This document shows, one piece after another, positions 37,127 through 45,219 of a stretch of 64,000 nt of DNA; within the stretch, counting starts at the first letter, position 1; each line of letters starts with the position of its first letter. Position numbers and translations under genes: made by a program. The stretch comes from Zoogloeaceae bacterium (GTDB lineage Bacteria; Pseudomonadota; Gammaproteobacteria; Burkholderiales; Rhodocyclaceae), in NCBI GenBank assembly GCA_024235595.1, contig JACKMC010000001.1, forward strand, positions 558,001 to 622,000. The letters run 5' to 3'. A model generated the notes under the pieces. It searched no databases and was not told where the DNA came from. It worked only from the letters and a program-made list of their open reading frames with translations.

Positions 37127-38427
37127 CCACCTGCCCGGCGCTGTTCGTCGCCGCGCCGGCCTCCGGCCAGGGCAAGACCACCGTCACCGCGGCGCTGGCG
37201 CGGCTGCATGGGCGGCGCGGGCGCAGGGTGCGGATCTTCAAGTGCGGGCCGGATTTCCTCGATCCGCAGATCCACGCCGTGGCCAGTTGCGCAGCGGTCT
37301 ACAACCTCGACCTGGGCATGTGCGGCGAGGAGGATGCGGCCTGGCGCCTGCACGCGGCGGCGGGCGAGGCCGAGTTGATCCTCGTCGAAGGGGTGATGGG
37401 GCTTTACGACGGCACGCCCTCGGGCGCCGATATCGCGCGCCGCTTCGGCATCCCGGTGATGGCGGTGATCGATGCGGGCGCGATGGCCCAGACCTTCGGT
37501 GCGCTAGCGCACGGCCTGGCCAGTTATCAGCCCGATCTGCCGTTCTCGGGGGTGCTCGCCAATCACGTCGGCAGCCCGCGCCACGCCGAGATGCTGCGCC
37601 AGGCGCTGCCCGCCGGCATGGTCTGGTATGGTGCCCTGGCGCGCGACCCCGAAGCGGCGCTGCCCGAGCGCCACCTCGGCTTGTTGCAGGCGGCCGAGAT
37701 CGGCGATCTCGAGGCGCGGCTCGACCGGCTGGCCGACAAACTCGTCGAGACCGGCGCGGCCGGCCTGCCGCCGGCGGTGGATTTCCCCGCCGCGCCGCGG
37801 CCCGCGATCGATCCCCTGCTGGCTGGCCGGCGCATCGCCATCGCGCGCGACGCGGCCTACGGCTTCATCTACCCGGCCAACCTCGAGACGCTGCTCGCGC
37901 TGGGCGCCGAGGCGCGATTCTTCTCGCCGGTCGCCGGTGAGCCGCTGCCGCAGTGCGATGCGGTGTGGCTGCCGGGCGGCTATCCGGAGCTGTACGCCGC
38001 CGCGATTGCCGCCAACCGCGACTTCGCCGCCGCTCTGCGGGCCCATCATGCAGCCGGCAAGCCGATTCTCGCCGAGTGCGGCGGGATGATGAGCCTGTTC
38101 GAATCGGTGGTTGACAAGGAAGGCATGGCGCACGATTTTCTGGGCCTGCTGCCCGGCCGCGCGCTGATGCAGAAGCGGCTCGCCGCGCTCGGCATGCAGC
38201 AACTGGCGCTGCCCGAGGGCTGGCTGCGCGGTCACACCTTCCACTACTCGAAGAGCGACACCCCGCTCGTGCCGCTGATGCGTGCGACCAGCCCGGACGG
38301 GCGAGAGGGCGAGGCCGTGTACCGCCGCGGCGCCCTCACCGCCAGCTACATGCACCTCTACTTTCCGTCCAATCCGCGAGCCGTGGCGGCCCTGCTGGCC
38401 GATCCGCGAATTTCGGCGGCGAGCTGA
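37123..38427 (+). CDS. cobB: Cobyrinic acid a,c-diamide synthase
   Basis: A 434-residue enzyme (CobB/CbiA). It amidates the a and c carboxylates of the corrin ring with glutamine and ATP. The N-terminal P-loop is AAPASGQGKTTVTAALARLHG, followed by FKCGPDFLDPQIH and LVEGVMGLYDG; the C-terminal class I amidotransferase has AVWLPGGYPELYA and the catalytic Cys in ILAECGGMMSLF, and HTFHYSKSD near the end. The GTG start overlaps the cobA stop (GTGA), showing translational coupling. Confidence 0.94.
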   Translation: MTTCPALFVAAPASGQGKTTVTAALARLHGRRGRRVRIFKCGPDFLDPQIHAVASCAAVYNLDLGMCGEEDAAWRLHAAAGEAELILVEGVMGLYDGTPSGADIARRFGIPVMAVIDAGAMAQTFGALAHGLASYQPDLPFSGVLANHVGSPRHAEMLRQALPAGMVWYGALARDPEAALPERHLGLLQAAEIGDLEARLDRLADKLVETGAAGLPPAVDFPAAPRPAIDPLLAGRRIAIARDAAYGFIYPANLETLLALGAEARFFSPVAGEPLPQCDAVWLPGGYPELYAAAIAANRDFAAALRAHHAAGKPILAECGGMMSLFESVVDKEGMAHDFLGLLPGRALMQKRLAALGMQQLALPEGWLRGHTFHYSKSDTPLVPLMRATSPDGREGEAVYRRGALTASYMHLYFPSNPRAVAALLADPRISAAS

Positions 38428-38439
38428 ACGGCGCGCTGT

Positions 38440-38952
38440 TCACTCGGCCCGCGCGTCCGCGCCATGCTCGGACAACTGCGCGCCGAACCAGCGGTGTATC
38501 GCCGTGAGAAGCGCGGGATCGGTGGTTTCGAAGCGGATCTCGGCGCCATCGGGAAGCGCCGCGTAGATCACCTTCACCCTGGCCGCGCCGGCCTGCAACT
38601 CCTTCAGGCCCGGCATCTGCGCGCCGTGCAGGCGTGCGGGGTCGGCGTAGTCGCCGCGCTGGAAGGCACGCGCTTCATGCTCCAGATGCCCGCGGATCAG
38701 CGCGACCTGCTCGCTCGCGTCCGCATCCCGGATGAGCACGCGCTGAACCCCGCCAGTCTCGGTCATGCGGAAGAGGTGGACGGTGCGCGACAGATCGAAG
38801 GGCATGACCTGGCCGCCCATGTGACGCACATGCGCCTGTGGCGCGTGTGGCGGCACTGCGCCGCAGCCCGCGACGAGCAAGAGCGCGAGAAGCAGGAGCC
38901 GCCCGGGCTGCCACGCGCTCGGTCGGCGCTCGATGCGGGCAGGGCCGCTCAC
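38440..38952 (-). CDS. Predicted lipoprotein of unknown function
   Basis: A 170-residue protein with a GTG start overlapping the livM stop (GTGA). The N-terminus MSGPARIERRPSAWQPGR is followed by a hydrophobic helix and the lipobox LLVAGC, so Cys about 29 is probably lipidated. The mature part (HVRHMGGQVMPFDLSRTVHL, FETTDPALLTAIHRWFGAQL) is a small globular domain; no named family was recognised. It is the last gene after the liv cluster and convergent with cobB. Confidence 0.65.
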   Translation of the reverse strand: MSGPARIERRPSAWQPGRLLLLALLLVAGCGAVPPHAPQAHVRHMGGQVMPFDLSRTVHLFRMTETGGVQRVLIRDADASEQVALIRGHLEHEARAFQRGDYADPARLHGAQMPGLKELQAGAARVKVIYAALPDGAEIRFETTDPALLTAIHRWFGAQLSEHGADARAE

Positions 38953-39911
38953 TGCATGCCGGCGCGCTTGAGCAGCGCCTGGATCTCGCCGACGATGCCG
39001 CGGCGGAAGAGCAGCACGCAGACCACGAAGATGGCACCCATGATCACCGTCACCCAGGAGCCCACCGAATCGGCGAGCTGGTTCTGGATGGTGACGATGG
39101 TGGCGCCGCCCACGGCCGGGCCGAGGATGGTGCCGAGGCCGCCGAGCAGGGTCATCAACACCACCTCGCCCGACATGTGCCAATGCACATCGGACAGCGA
39201 GGCGAGCTGGAACACCAGGGTCTTGGTGGCGCCCGCAGTGCCGGACAGCGCGGCCGAGATCACGAAGGCCAGCAGCTTGAACTTGTCGACGTCGTAGCCC
39301 AGCGAGATGGCGCGCGGCTCGTTCTCGCGGATGGCCTTGAGAATCTGGCCGAAGGGCGAGTGGATGGTGCGGTAGATGATGAAGAAGCCGAGACAGAACA
39401 CCGCATACACGGTGTAGTACATGGCCATGTTGTCGGAGAGGTCGACGATCCCGAAGAGGTGGCCGCGGGGTACGCCCTGCAGGCCGTCCTCGCCACCCGT
39501 GGCCTTGATCTGCAAGACCAGGAAGTAGACCATCTGCGCCAGTGCCAGGGTGATCATGGCGAAGTAGATGCCGGTGCGACGGATCGCCAGGCTGCCGAAG
39601 ACCCAGCCCATCAGGCCTGCCACCACGGTGCCGGCGAGGATGCCGACCTCGGGCGTGACGCCGAGGTCGCGCACCATCAGCCCGCACACGTAGCCCGCCG
39701 AGCCGAGGAAGGCGGCGTGGCCGAAGGACAACAGGCCGGCGAAGCCGAGCAACAAGTTGAAGGCCGAGGCAAACAGCGCGAAGCACAGCACCTTCATGAG
39801 GAAGGTCGGGTAGAGCGTGAACGGGGCGAGCAGCCCGAGCACGAGCAGCACGGTGTAGAGCACCGCGGGGTTGAGCACCGCGGACTGCGAGGCGAGCGTG
39901 GTGGGGCGCAT
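38949..39911 (-). CDS. livM: Branched-chain amino acid-type ABC permease LivM
   Basis: A 320-residue membrane protein with about ten helices. LLLGFAGLLSFGHAAFLGSAGY and IYFAMITLALAQMVYFL are LivM signatures; the cytoplasmic loop FGQILKAIRENEPRAISLGY contacts the ATPases, and MLTLLGGLGTILGPAVGG follows in the family position. It forms the inner-membrane channel with LivH. Although named for branched-chain amino acids, many members of this family carry aromatic acids, amides or urea; no substrate can be read from the sequence. Confidence 0.92.
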   Translation of the reverse strand: MRPTTLASQSAVLNPAVLYTVLLVLGLLAPFTLYPTFLMKVLCFALFASAFNLLLGFAGLLSFGHAAFLGSAGYVCGLMVRDLGVTPEVGILAGTVVAGLMGWVFGSLAIRRTGIYFAMITLALAQMVYFLVLQIKATGGEDGLQGVPRGHLFGIVDLSDNMAMYYTVYAVFCLGFFIIYRTIHSPFGQILKAIRENEPRAISLGYDVDKFKLLAFVISAALSGTAGATKTLVFQLASLSDVHWHMSGEVVLMTLLGGLGTILGPAVGGATIVTIQNQLADSVGSWVTVIMGAIFVVCVLLFRRGIVGEIQALLKRAGMQ

Positions 39912-39935
39912 GTACGGGTTCCTTGGGTGGCGGGT

Positions 39936-40817
39936 TCAGGCCTTGCCGAAAAGGCCGGCGGGCCGTACCAGAAGGACGATGACCATGATCACGAAGACGA
40001 TCACCGAGGAGGCCTCCGGATAGAAGACCTTGGTCAGGCCTTCGATCAGGCCGAGGCCCAGGCCGGTGACGATGGAGCCCATGATCGAGCCCATGCCGCC
40101 GATCACCACCACCGCGAAAACCACGATGATGAGATGCGAGCCCATCAGCGGATTGACCTGGAAGACCGGCGCCGCGAGCACTCCTGCAAATGCGGCGAGG
40201 GCCACGCCGTAGCCGTAGGTGAAGGTGATCAGCAGCGGCACGTTGATGCCCAGCGCCTGCACCATCTGCGAGTTCTCGGTGCCGGCCCGCAGATAGGCGC
40301 CGAGCTTGGTTCTTTCGATCATGAACCAGGTGCCGAAGCACACCGTGAGCGCCGCGACGATGATCCAGCCGCGGTAGATCGGCAGGAACATGAAGCCGAG
40401 GTTTACGCCGCCGGAGAGCAGTTCGGGGACGTCGTAGCTTTGTCCGGAGATGCCGAACTGGTCGCGGAAGATGCCTTCGATGATCAGCGCGATGCCGAAG
40501 GTCAGCAGCAGGCCATAGAGGTGGTCGAGCTTGTAGAGCTTGCGCAGCATGGTGCGCTCGAGCAGCACGCCGAAGGCGCCGACGATGATCGGGGTGGCGA
40601 TCAGCGCCACCCAGTAGTTGATGCCGAACTTGGTCAGCGCCAGCCAGGCGATGAAGGCACCCATCATGTACTGCGCGCCGTGCGCGAAGTTGATGATGTT
40701 GAGCAGGCCGAAGATGATCGCCAGGCCGAGACTGAGGATGGCGTAGAACGAGCCGTTGATCAGGCCGATCAGCAACTGGCTGCCGAGCAGCGCGGACGGG
40801 ATGCCGAAGATTTCCAT
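39936..40817 (-). CDS. livH: Branched-chain amino acid-type ABC permease LivH
   Basis: A 293-residue membrane protein: LLIGLINGSFYAILSLGLAI near the N-terminus, LNIINFAHGAQYMMGAF and the ATPase-contact loop ERTKLGAYLRAGTENSQMVQ plus GGMGSIMGSIVTGLGLGLIE. The ATG at 40817 has GGAG six bases upstream; a GTG four codons earlier is possible. It is 24 bases upstream of livM in the same operon. Confidence 0.92.
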   Translation of the reverse strand: MEIFGIPSALLGSQLLIGLINGSFYAILSLGLAIIFGLLNIINFAHGAQYMMGAFIAWLALTKFGINYWVALIATPIIVGAFGVLLERTMLRKLYKLDHLYGLLLTFGIALIIEGIFRDQFGISGQSYDVPELLSGGVNLGFMFLPIYRGWIIVAALTVCFGTWFMIERTKLGAYLRAGTENSQMVQALGINVPLLITFTYGYGVALAAFAGVLAAPVFQVNPLMGSHLIIVVFAVVVIGGMGSIMGSIVTGLGLGLIEGLTKVFYPEASSVIVFVIMVIVLLVRPAGLFGKA

Positions 40818-40874
40818 CAGGTACTCCACGCCCGGGGGCGGCCTCGCCGCCTCCGGGCCTTGCAGTGGGCAGGC

Positions 40875-42089
40875 TTATTTCTTGACCAGCGGGCAGCGCG
40901 ACTCGGACAGCGGCTGGAAGGCCTGGTCTGCCGGGATGGTCTGGCGGATGGTGTAGTAGTCCCACGGGTACTTGGAGTCCGCCGGCTTCTTGACCTGTAC
41001 CAGGTACATGTCGTGAACCATGCGGCCGTCGGCACGGATGACGCCGTTCTTGGCGAAGAAGTCGTTGATCGGCGCCTTCTTCATCGCAGCCATGACCTTC
41101 ATGGTGTCGTCGGTGCCGGCCGCCTTGACCGCCTCGAGGTAGTGATAGATCGACGAATACTGGCCGGCCTGCACCATGGTCGGCATGCGTTTCTGCTTGT
41201 CGAAGAAGCGCTTCGCCCAGGCACGGGTCTCGTCGTTGCGATCCCAGTAGAAGCCGGTGGTGAGGTACATGCCCTGGGTCGGCTTGAGGCCCAGCGAATG
41301 GACGTCGGTGATGAACATCAGCAGGCCGGCCAGCGACTGCTTGGGCGTGATGCCGAACTCGGCCGCCTGCTTGATGGCGTTGGTGGTGTCGGCACCGGCG
41401 TTGGCGAGACCGATCACCTGCGCGCCGGAGGCCTGGGCCTGCAGCAGGAAGGAGGAGAAGTCCGAGCCCGGGAAGGGGTGGGCCACCGAACCGAGCACCT
41501 TGCCGCCGTTGGCGGTAATCACCGCGGTGGCGTCCTTCTCGAGAGCATGGCCGAAGGCATAGTCGGCGGTGAGGAAGAACCAGGTCTTGCCGCCCTGCTG
41601 GGTCACCGCCTTGGCGGTGCCGTTGGAGAGTGCGTAGGTGTCGTAGGTGTAGTGCACCGAGACGTCGTTGCACTGCTCGTTGGTGATCGGTGTCGAGGCC
41701 GCGCCGTTGATCAGCGCGATGCGGTCCTTCTCCTTGGCGATCTTCATCACCGCCAGCGCGGTCGAGGTGGTGACCAGCTCGGTGGCGGTATCGACGCCCT
41801 CGCGCTCGAACCACTCGCGGGCCTTGTTGGCGGCGATGTCGGCCTTGTTCTGGTGGTCGGAGCTGACCATCTCGATCTTGAAGGCCGGCTTCTCCTTGGC
41901 GATGAAGTCGGCGATCGCCATTTCGGTGGCGAGCACCGCGCCGGAGCCGGCGAGGTCGGAGTAGGTGCCGGAGAGGTCGGTGAGCACCCCGATCTTGACC
42001 ACGTTGCCGGAATACTGGGCCTGGGCGCCGGCCGAGAGCGTGGCAAACACGGCGGCGCAGGCCACCGTCAGCAGTTTCTTGTCAAGCAT
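40875..42089 (-). CDS. livK: ABC transporter substrate-binding protein, LivK type
   Basis: A 404-residue periplasmic protein. A signal peptide ends at GAQAQ (about residue 24). The two-lobe Leu/Ile/Val-binding fold begins VVKIGVLTDLSGTYSDLAG and includes SDHQNKADIAANKAREW, TTSTALAVMKIAKEKDRI, KTWFFLTADYAFGHALE and HPFPGSDFSSFLLQAQ. Its closest style is the group of LivK proteins that bind small organic or aromatic acids rather than leucine, an inference from these segments only. Position between livF and livH supports its role as the receptor. Confidence 0.9.
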   Translation of the reverse strand: MLDKKLLTVACAAVFATLSAGAQAQYSGNVVKIGVLTDLSGTYSDLAGSGAVLATEMAIADFIAKEKPAFKIEMVSSDHQNKADIAANKAREWFEREGVDTATELVTTSTALAVMKIAKEKDRIALINGAASTPITNEQCNDVSVHYTYDTYALSNGTAKAVTQQGGKTWFFLTADYAFGHALEKDATAVITANGGKVLGSVAHPFPGSDFSSFLLQAQASGAQVIGLANAGADTTNAIKQAAEFGITPKQSLAGLLMFITDVHSLGLKPTQGMYLTTGFYWDRNDETRAWAKRFFDKQKRMPTMVQAGQYSSIYHYLEAVKAAGTDDTMKVMAAMKKAPINDFFAKNGVIRADGRMVHDMYLVQVKKPADSKYPWDYYTIRQTIPADQAFQPLSESRCPLVKK

Positions 42090-42121
42090 TTTTCTCCTCC
42101 TTGGTAGTACGTGTTCCCCGG

Positions 42122-42844
42122 TCAGACACCGAGGGTCTGATGCAGCCAGTCCATTTTTTCGGGCAGTTCCTGCTTTGAAATGGTGGCAATGATCTCGCCG
42201 TGTTCCAGCACGTAGTGCCGGTCGGCGAGGGGTGCGGCAAAGCGGAAATTCTGTTCGACCAGCACGATCGTGAAGCCGCGGCTCTTGAGCTCGGTGATGA
42301 CCTCGCCGAGCTTCTTGACGATGACCGGCGCGAGGCCTTCGGTGATCTCGTCGAGCAGCAGCAGCTTGGCGCCGGTGCGCAGCACCCGGGCCATCGCCAG
42401 CATCTGCTGCTCGCCACCGGAGAGCTTGCTGCCGGGGCTGTTGCGGCGCTCGAGCAGGTTGGGAAACATCTCGTAGATCTCGCCCACGCTCATCCCGCCG
42501 CTGGCGACCTGGGGCGGCAACATGAGGTTCTCCTCGGTGCTGAGCGAGGCGAAGATGGCGCGCTCCTCGGGCACATAGCCGATACCGTGGCGGGCCATGC
42601 GATGGGTGGGTTCGGCGATGATCTCGTTGCCGTTGAGCATGATCGAGCCGGTCCGCCGGCTGACCAGGCCGAGAATCGACTTGAGCGTGGTGGTGCGACC
42701 GGAGCCGTTGCGACCCAGCAGGGTTGCGCACTCGCCGCGGCCGATCCTGAGGTCGATGCCGTGCAGGATGTGCGACTCGCCATAGTAGGCATGCAGATCG
42801 GTGATCCGCAGCATTTCGCGATTGGGGTTTGCAGGAGTACTCAT
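42122..42844 (-). CDS. livF: ABC transporter ATPase LivF, Walker A Lys replaced by Arg
   Basis: A 240-residue ATPase. Walker A reads LLGRNGSGRTTT, so residue 50 is Arg (codon CGC) where Lys is normal. The signature KLSGGEQQMLAMARVL, Walker B LLLLDEITEGLAP and the H-loop-like IVLVEQNFRFAA (Gln-Asn in place of His, usual for LivF) are intact. Similar Arg variants are known to me in some proteobacterial LivF proteins, so it may still work with LivG. Order in the operon is livG, livF, livK, livH, livM. Confidence 0.9.
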   Translation of the reverse strand: MSTPANPNREMLRITDLHAYYGESHILHGIDLRIGRGECATLLGRNGSGRTTTLKSILGLVSRRTGSIMLNGNEIIAEPTHRMARHGIGYVPEERAIFASLSTEENLMLPPQVASGGMSVGEIYEMFPNLLERRNSPGSKLSGGEQQMLAMARVLRTGAKLLLLDEITEGLAPVIVKKLGEVITELKSRGFTIVLVEQNFRFAAPLADRHYVLEHGEIIATISKQELPEKMDWLHQTLGV

Positions 42845-42856
42845 GCTGTTCTGCGC

Positions 42857-43624
42857 TCAGTGGTGTGCGTCGGCCATGTCGTCGGAGCCGACGTAGGCTT
42901 CGAGCACCTGCGGGTTCTTGGAGACCTCTTCGTAGCTGCCCTCGGCGAGCATGCTGCCATGCTGCAGCACGGTGATCCGGTCGCACAGGTTGGCAACCAC
43001 CGAGAGGTTGTGCTCGACCATGAGGATGGTGCGCTTGGCGGAGACCTTGCGGATCAGCTCGACCACCCGGGCGATGTCCTCCTGGCCCATGCCCTGGGTG
43101 GGCTCGTCGAGCAGCATCATCGTCGGCTCGAGCGCCAGCGTGGTGGCGATTTCGAGCGCCCGCTTGCGTCCGTAGGGCATCTCGCTGGTGATGGTGTCGG
43201 CGAAGCTGGCCAGATCGACATCCTCGAGCAAGGCCATGGCGCGCTCGTTGAGCACCTCGAGGCTCTTGTCCGAGCGCCAGAAGTGGAAGGCGGTGCCGAG
43301 CTTGCGCTGCAGCCCGATGCGCACGTTCTCCATCACCGTGAGGTGCGGGAAAGTGGCCGAGATCTGGAAAGAGCGCACCAGCCCGCGCCGCGCCGTGGCC
43401 GCAGGCGCCTCGTGGGTGATGTCCTTGCCTTCGAAGCGGATCGTGCCGCGGGTGGGTGGCAGGAACTTGGTGAGCAGGTTGAAGACCGTGGTCTTGCCCG
43501 CGCCGTTGGGTCCAATCAGCGCGTGGATGTGGCCGCGCTGGATCTTCAGGTTGACGTCGGTCACTGCCGCGAAGCCTTTGAACTCCTTGGTCAGGCCGGC
43601 GGTTTCAAGGATGAAGTCGCTCAT
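42857..43624 (-). CDS. livG: ABC transporter ATPase LivG
   Basis: A 255-residue ATPase: Walker A LIGPNGAGKTTVFNLLTKFL, ARRGLVRSFQISATFPHLTV, signature region MPYGRKRALEIATTL, Walker B MMLLDEPTQGMG and H-loop ILMVEHNLSVVANL. It starts the liv operon; the ATG at 43624 gives the family N-terminus MSDFILETAGLTKEF, so the longer frame is not used. The gene-free region upstream holds a palindrome that may belong to its promoter. Confidence 0.92.
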   Translation of the reverse strand: MSDFILETAGLTKEFKGFAAVTDVNLKIQRGHIHALIGPNGAGKTTVFNLLTKFLPPTRGTIRFEGKDITHEAPAATARRGLVRSFQISATFPHLTVMENVRIGLQRKLGTAFHFWRSDKSLEVLNERAMALLEDVDLASFADTITSEMPYGRKRALEIATTLALEPTMMLLDEPTQGMGQEDIARVVELIRKVSAKRTILMVEHNLSVVANLCDRITVLQHGSMLAEGSYEEVSKNPQVLEAYVGSDDMADAHH

Positions 43625-44023
43625 TGTGTGTTCCGGATCTGATGCGGATCGTCGATTAGGGGTAAACCCCAGTCGGGCTGGGCCGGCGGGCCAGCCCTGC
43701 ACGCGGACGCCTTCGTCGCGAAGCCGGCGCGCAGGGGAAAGAGGCAGAAAGGACGATGCATGCGCCGCAGAGCGCCGTGCTGTCGGCAAGGATCGCTTCC
43801 AGTGAACAGGCTCTTGGCGTAACGCCATGCGTGCATTCGACTCCCCTCTCAAGTGCTCGACCGCGGTGCGGGCCGGGAAGTGCGTTCATCGTCCCGAATC
43901 CCGCGACAGGCCTTCTTCTAGCTGTTGTAGCCACGCAGTCATTAAGGGGCTATTCCGTCTTCGGGGCCATGAGGGAATACCCCAACCGGGGTCGCCTGTG
44001 GCCCTTGGCAAACGGTCTGGACG
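43625..44023. other. Gene-free region with palindromes upstream of livG
   Basis: About 400 bases without a convincing gene. At 43659-43670 lies GGGGTAAACCCC, an inverted repeat with five-base arms, 35 bases upstream of the livG start. At the other end (about 43978-43993) ACCCC-AACC-GGGGT is another inverted repeat. Both look like response-regulator sites, but no regulator gene is nearby. TGGCGTAACGCCA (43817-43829) is a further small palindrome. Confidence 0.4.
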
Positions 44024-44587
44024 GTGATGAAGACCGAGGCGACCATGGTCGTCAGCGCGAAAAGCGGCAAGTCGTCGGCGATGCGCTCGAGGATGAGCGC
44101 CGCGGTCCTTTTCTGCCGCCATGTCGATGAACACGGACGCATCAGCCGTCCCATCGATTTCCGCAGCGCCTTCGTGCATCTGGGCTCCAGGGCGATGCTC
44201 GACGAAGCCGCGGCGGCGCGCGGCGTGCACGATGTCTACACTGAAGGCGAGAGCGCGGAGCACCCGCGTCGCACCGGTGTCTTTCCCGACGGTGCGACGC
44301 GGGTCAAGGAGATCCGGGGCGTCGCGAGCGGCGGACTGAGCACGGACAGTCCGGTAATGTAGGGCGGCGCGCCCGCGGTGTGGTTCGTGATGATCAGGAA
44401 TGGCGCAGGGCGCTTCGCCGGCAACCCCTTGTGGGCCGACGGCTGGGGTTGGGCAATGTTCATTGCGGACGACCCGGCGCGCAACGTGGCCACCAGTGGC
44501 GACGCCGACTGCAAGGCCTGCCCCATACCCGCGGCGGCCAGCGAGCGGGTGTTCGTGCAGGGCTATCCGACGCTGGGAAAACGCTGA
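44024..44587 (+). pseudogene. Cytochrome P460-like gene, inactivated
   Basis: One plus frame reads HVDEHGRISRPIDFRSAFVH, GVHDVYTEGESAEHPRRTG, FPDGATRVKEIRGVASGG, then after TAG at 44360-44362 continues in the same frame with WFVMIRNGAGRFAGNPLWAD, GWGWAMFIADDPARNVATSG, DADCKACPIPAA and RVFVQGYPTL. This is the order of cytochrome P460 (c-type heme enzyme acting on hydroxylamine). Two lesions disable it: the nonsense codon, and the heme motif Cys-x-x-Cys-His reads CKACP, so the axial His is lost. No proper signal peptide remains either. Confidence 0.8.
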
Positions 44588-44616
44588 AACGAGGGCCGCG
44601 GGCCCGGGGAGCAGGC

Positions 44617-45201
44617 ATGGCTTCGCTGGAATCCTTTGTCGCCGAGGTGCGTGCCTGCAGCCGCTGCGCTGCCCACCTGGCGCACGGCGTGCGGCCGGTG
44701 TTCCAGTTCGATCCGCGCGCCCGCATCCTGATCGCCGGTCAGGCGCCCGGGGCGCGGGTGCATGCCTCGGGCGTGCCCTTCGACGATGCCAGCGGCGAGC
44801 GTCTGCGCGACTGGCTGGGGGTGGACCGGGCGACCTTCTACGATCCTGCGTGCTTCGCGATCCTGCCGCTGGGATTCTGCTACCCGGGCCGTGGCGCATC
44901 CGGCGACCTGCCCCCGCGTGCGGAATGCGCCGCGGCCTGGCGCGCGGGCTTCATGGCTCGCTTCGAGCGGCTGGAATTCACCGTGTTGCTGGGCCGCTAC
45001 GCCATCGCCTACCATCTCGCGGTTGGCCGTGAGCCGCTTACCGACGTCGTCCGGGGATGGCAGGCGCACTGGCCGTGGGCACTGCCATTGCCTCATCCGA
45101 GCCCGCGAAACAATGCCTGGATGGCGCGCAACCCCTGGTTCGAGCAAACCGTGCTGCCGGCGCTGCGGATGCGCGTCGCCGCCTTGCTCGACAAGGCCTG
45201 A
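44617..45201 (+). CDS. Uracil-DNA glycosylase superfamily protein
   Basis: A 194-residue protein of the family 4/5-like uracil-DNA glycosylase fold. Cys14 and Cys17 (RACSRC) are two of the Cys residues that hold an iron-sulfur cluster in family 4, but further Cys ligands are not clearly placed. LIAGQAPGARVHASGVPFDD is the motif 1 region and PLPHPSPRNNAW is the second (HPSP-R-N). It may remove deaminated bases from DNA; members of this subgroup are uncharacterised. GGGGAGCAGGC precedes the ATG. Confidence 0.82.
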   Translation: MASLESFVAEVRACSRCAAHLAHGVRPVFQFDPRARILIAGQAPGARVHASGVPFDDASGERLRDWLGVDRATFYDPACFAILPLGFCYPGRGASGDLPPRAECAAAWRAGFMARFERLEFTVLLGRYAIAYHLAVGREPLTDVVRGWQAHWPWALPLPHPSPRNNAWMARNPWFEQTVLPALRMRVAALLDKA

Positions 45202-45219
45202 GGTCCGGCCGCGGGGGAA

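Noticed and set aside
38440..41814. Minus-strand 1124-codon frame across livK, livH, livM and the lipoprotein
   Set aside because: Only its last 170 codons are real (the lipoprotein). The rest is an alternate frame of the liv genes with a stop-poor GC bias.
38838..42107. Plus-strand open frame of 1089 codons opposite the liv genes
   Set aside because: It is antisense to five well supported liv-operon genes, is rich in Glu, His, Arg and Gly as expected from a complementary GC-rich frame, and shows no family motif.
44380..45201. Long start for the UDG-like gene at 44380
   Set aside because: The upstream part is antisense-like and overlaps the P460 pseudogene in another frame; the ATG at 44617 has a good ribosome site and the family N-terminus.
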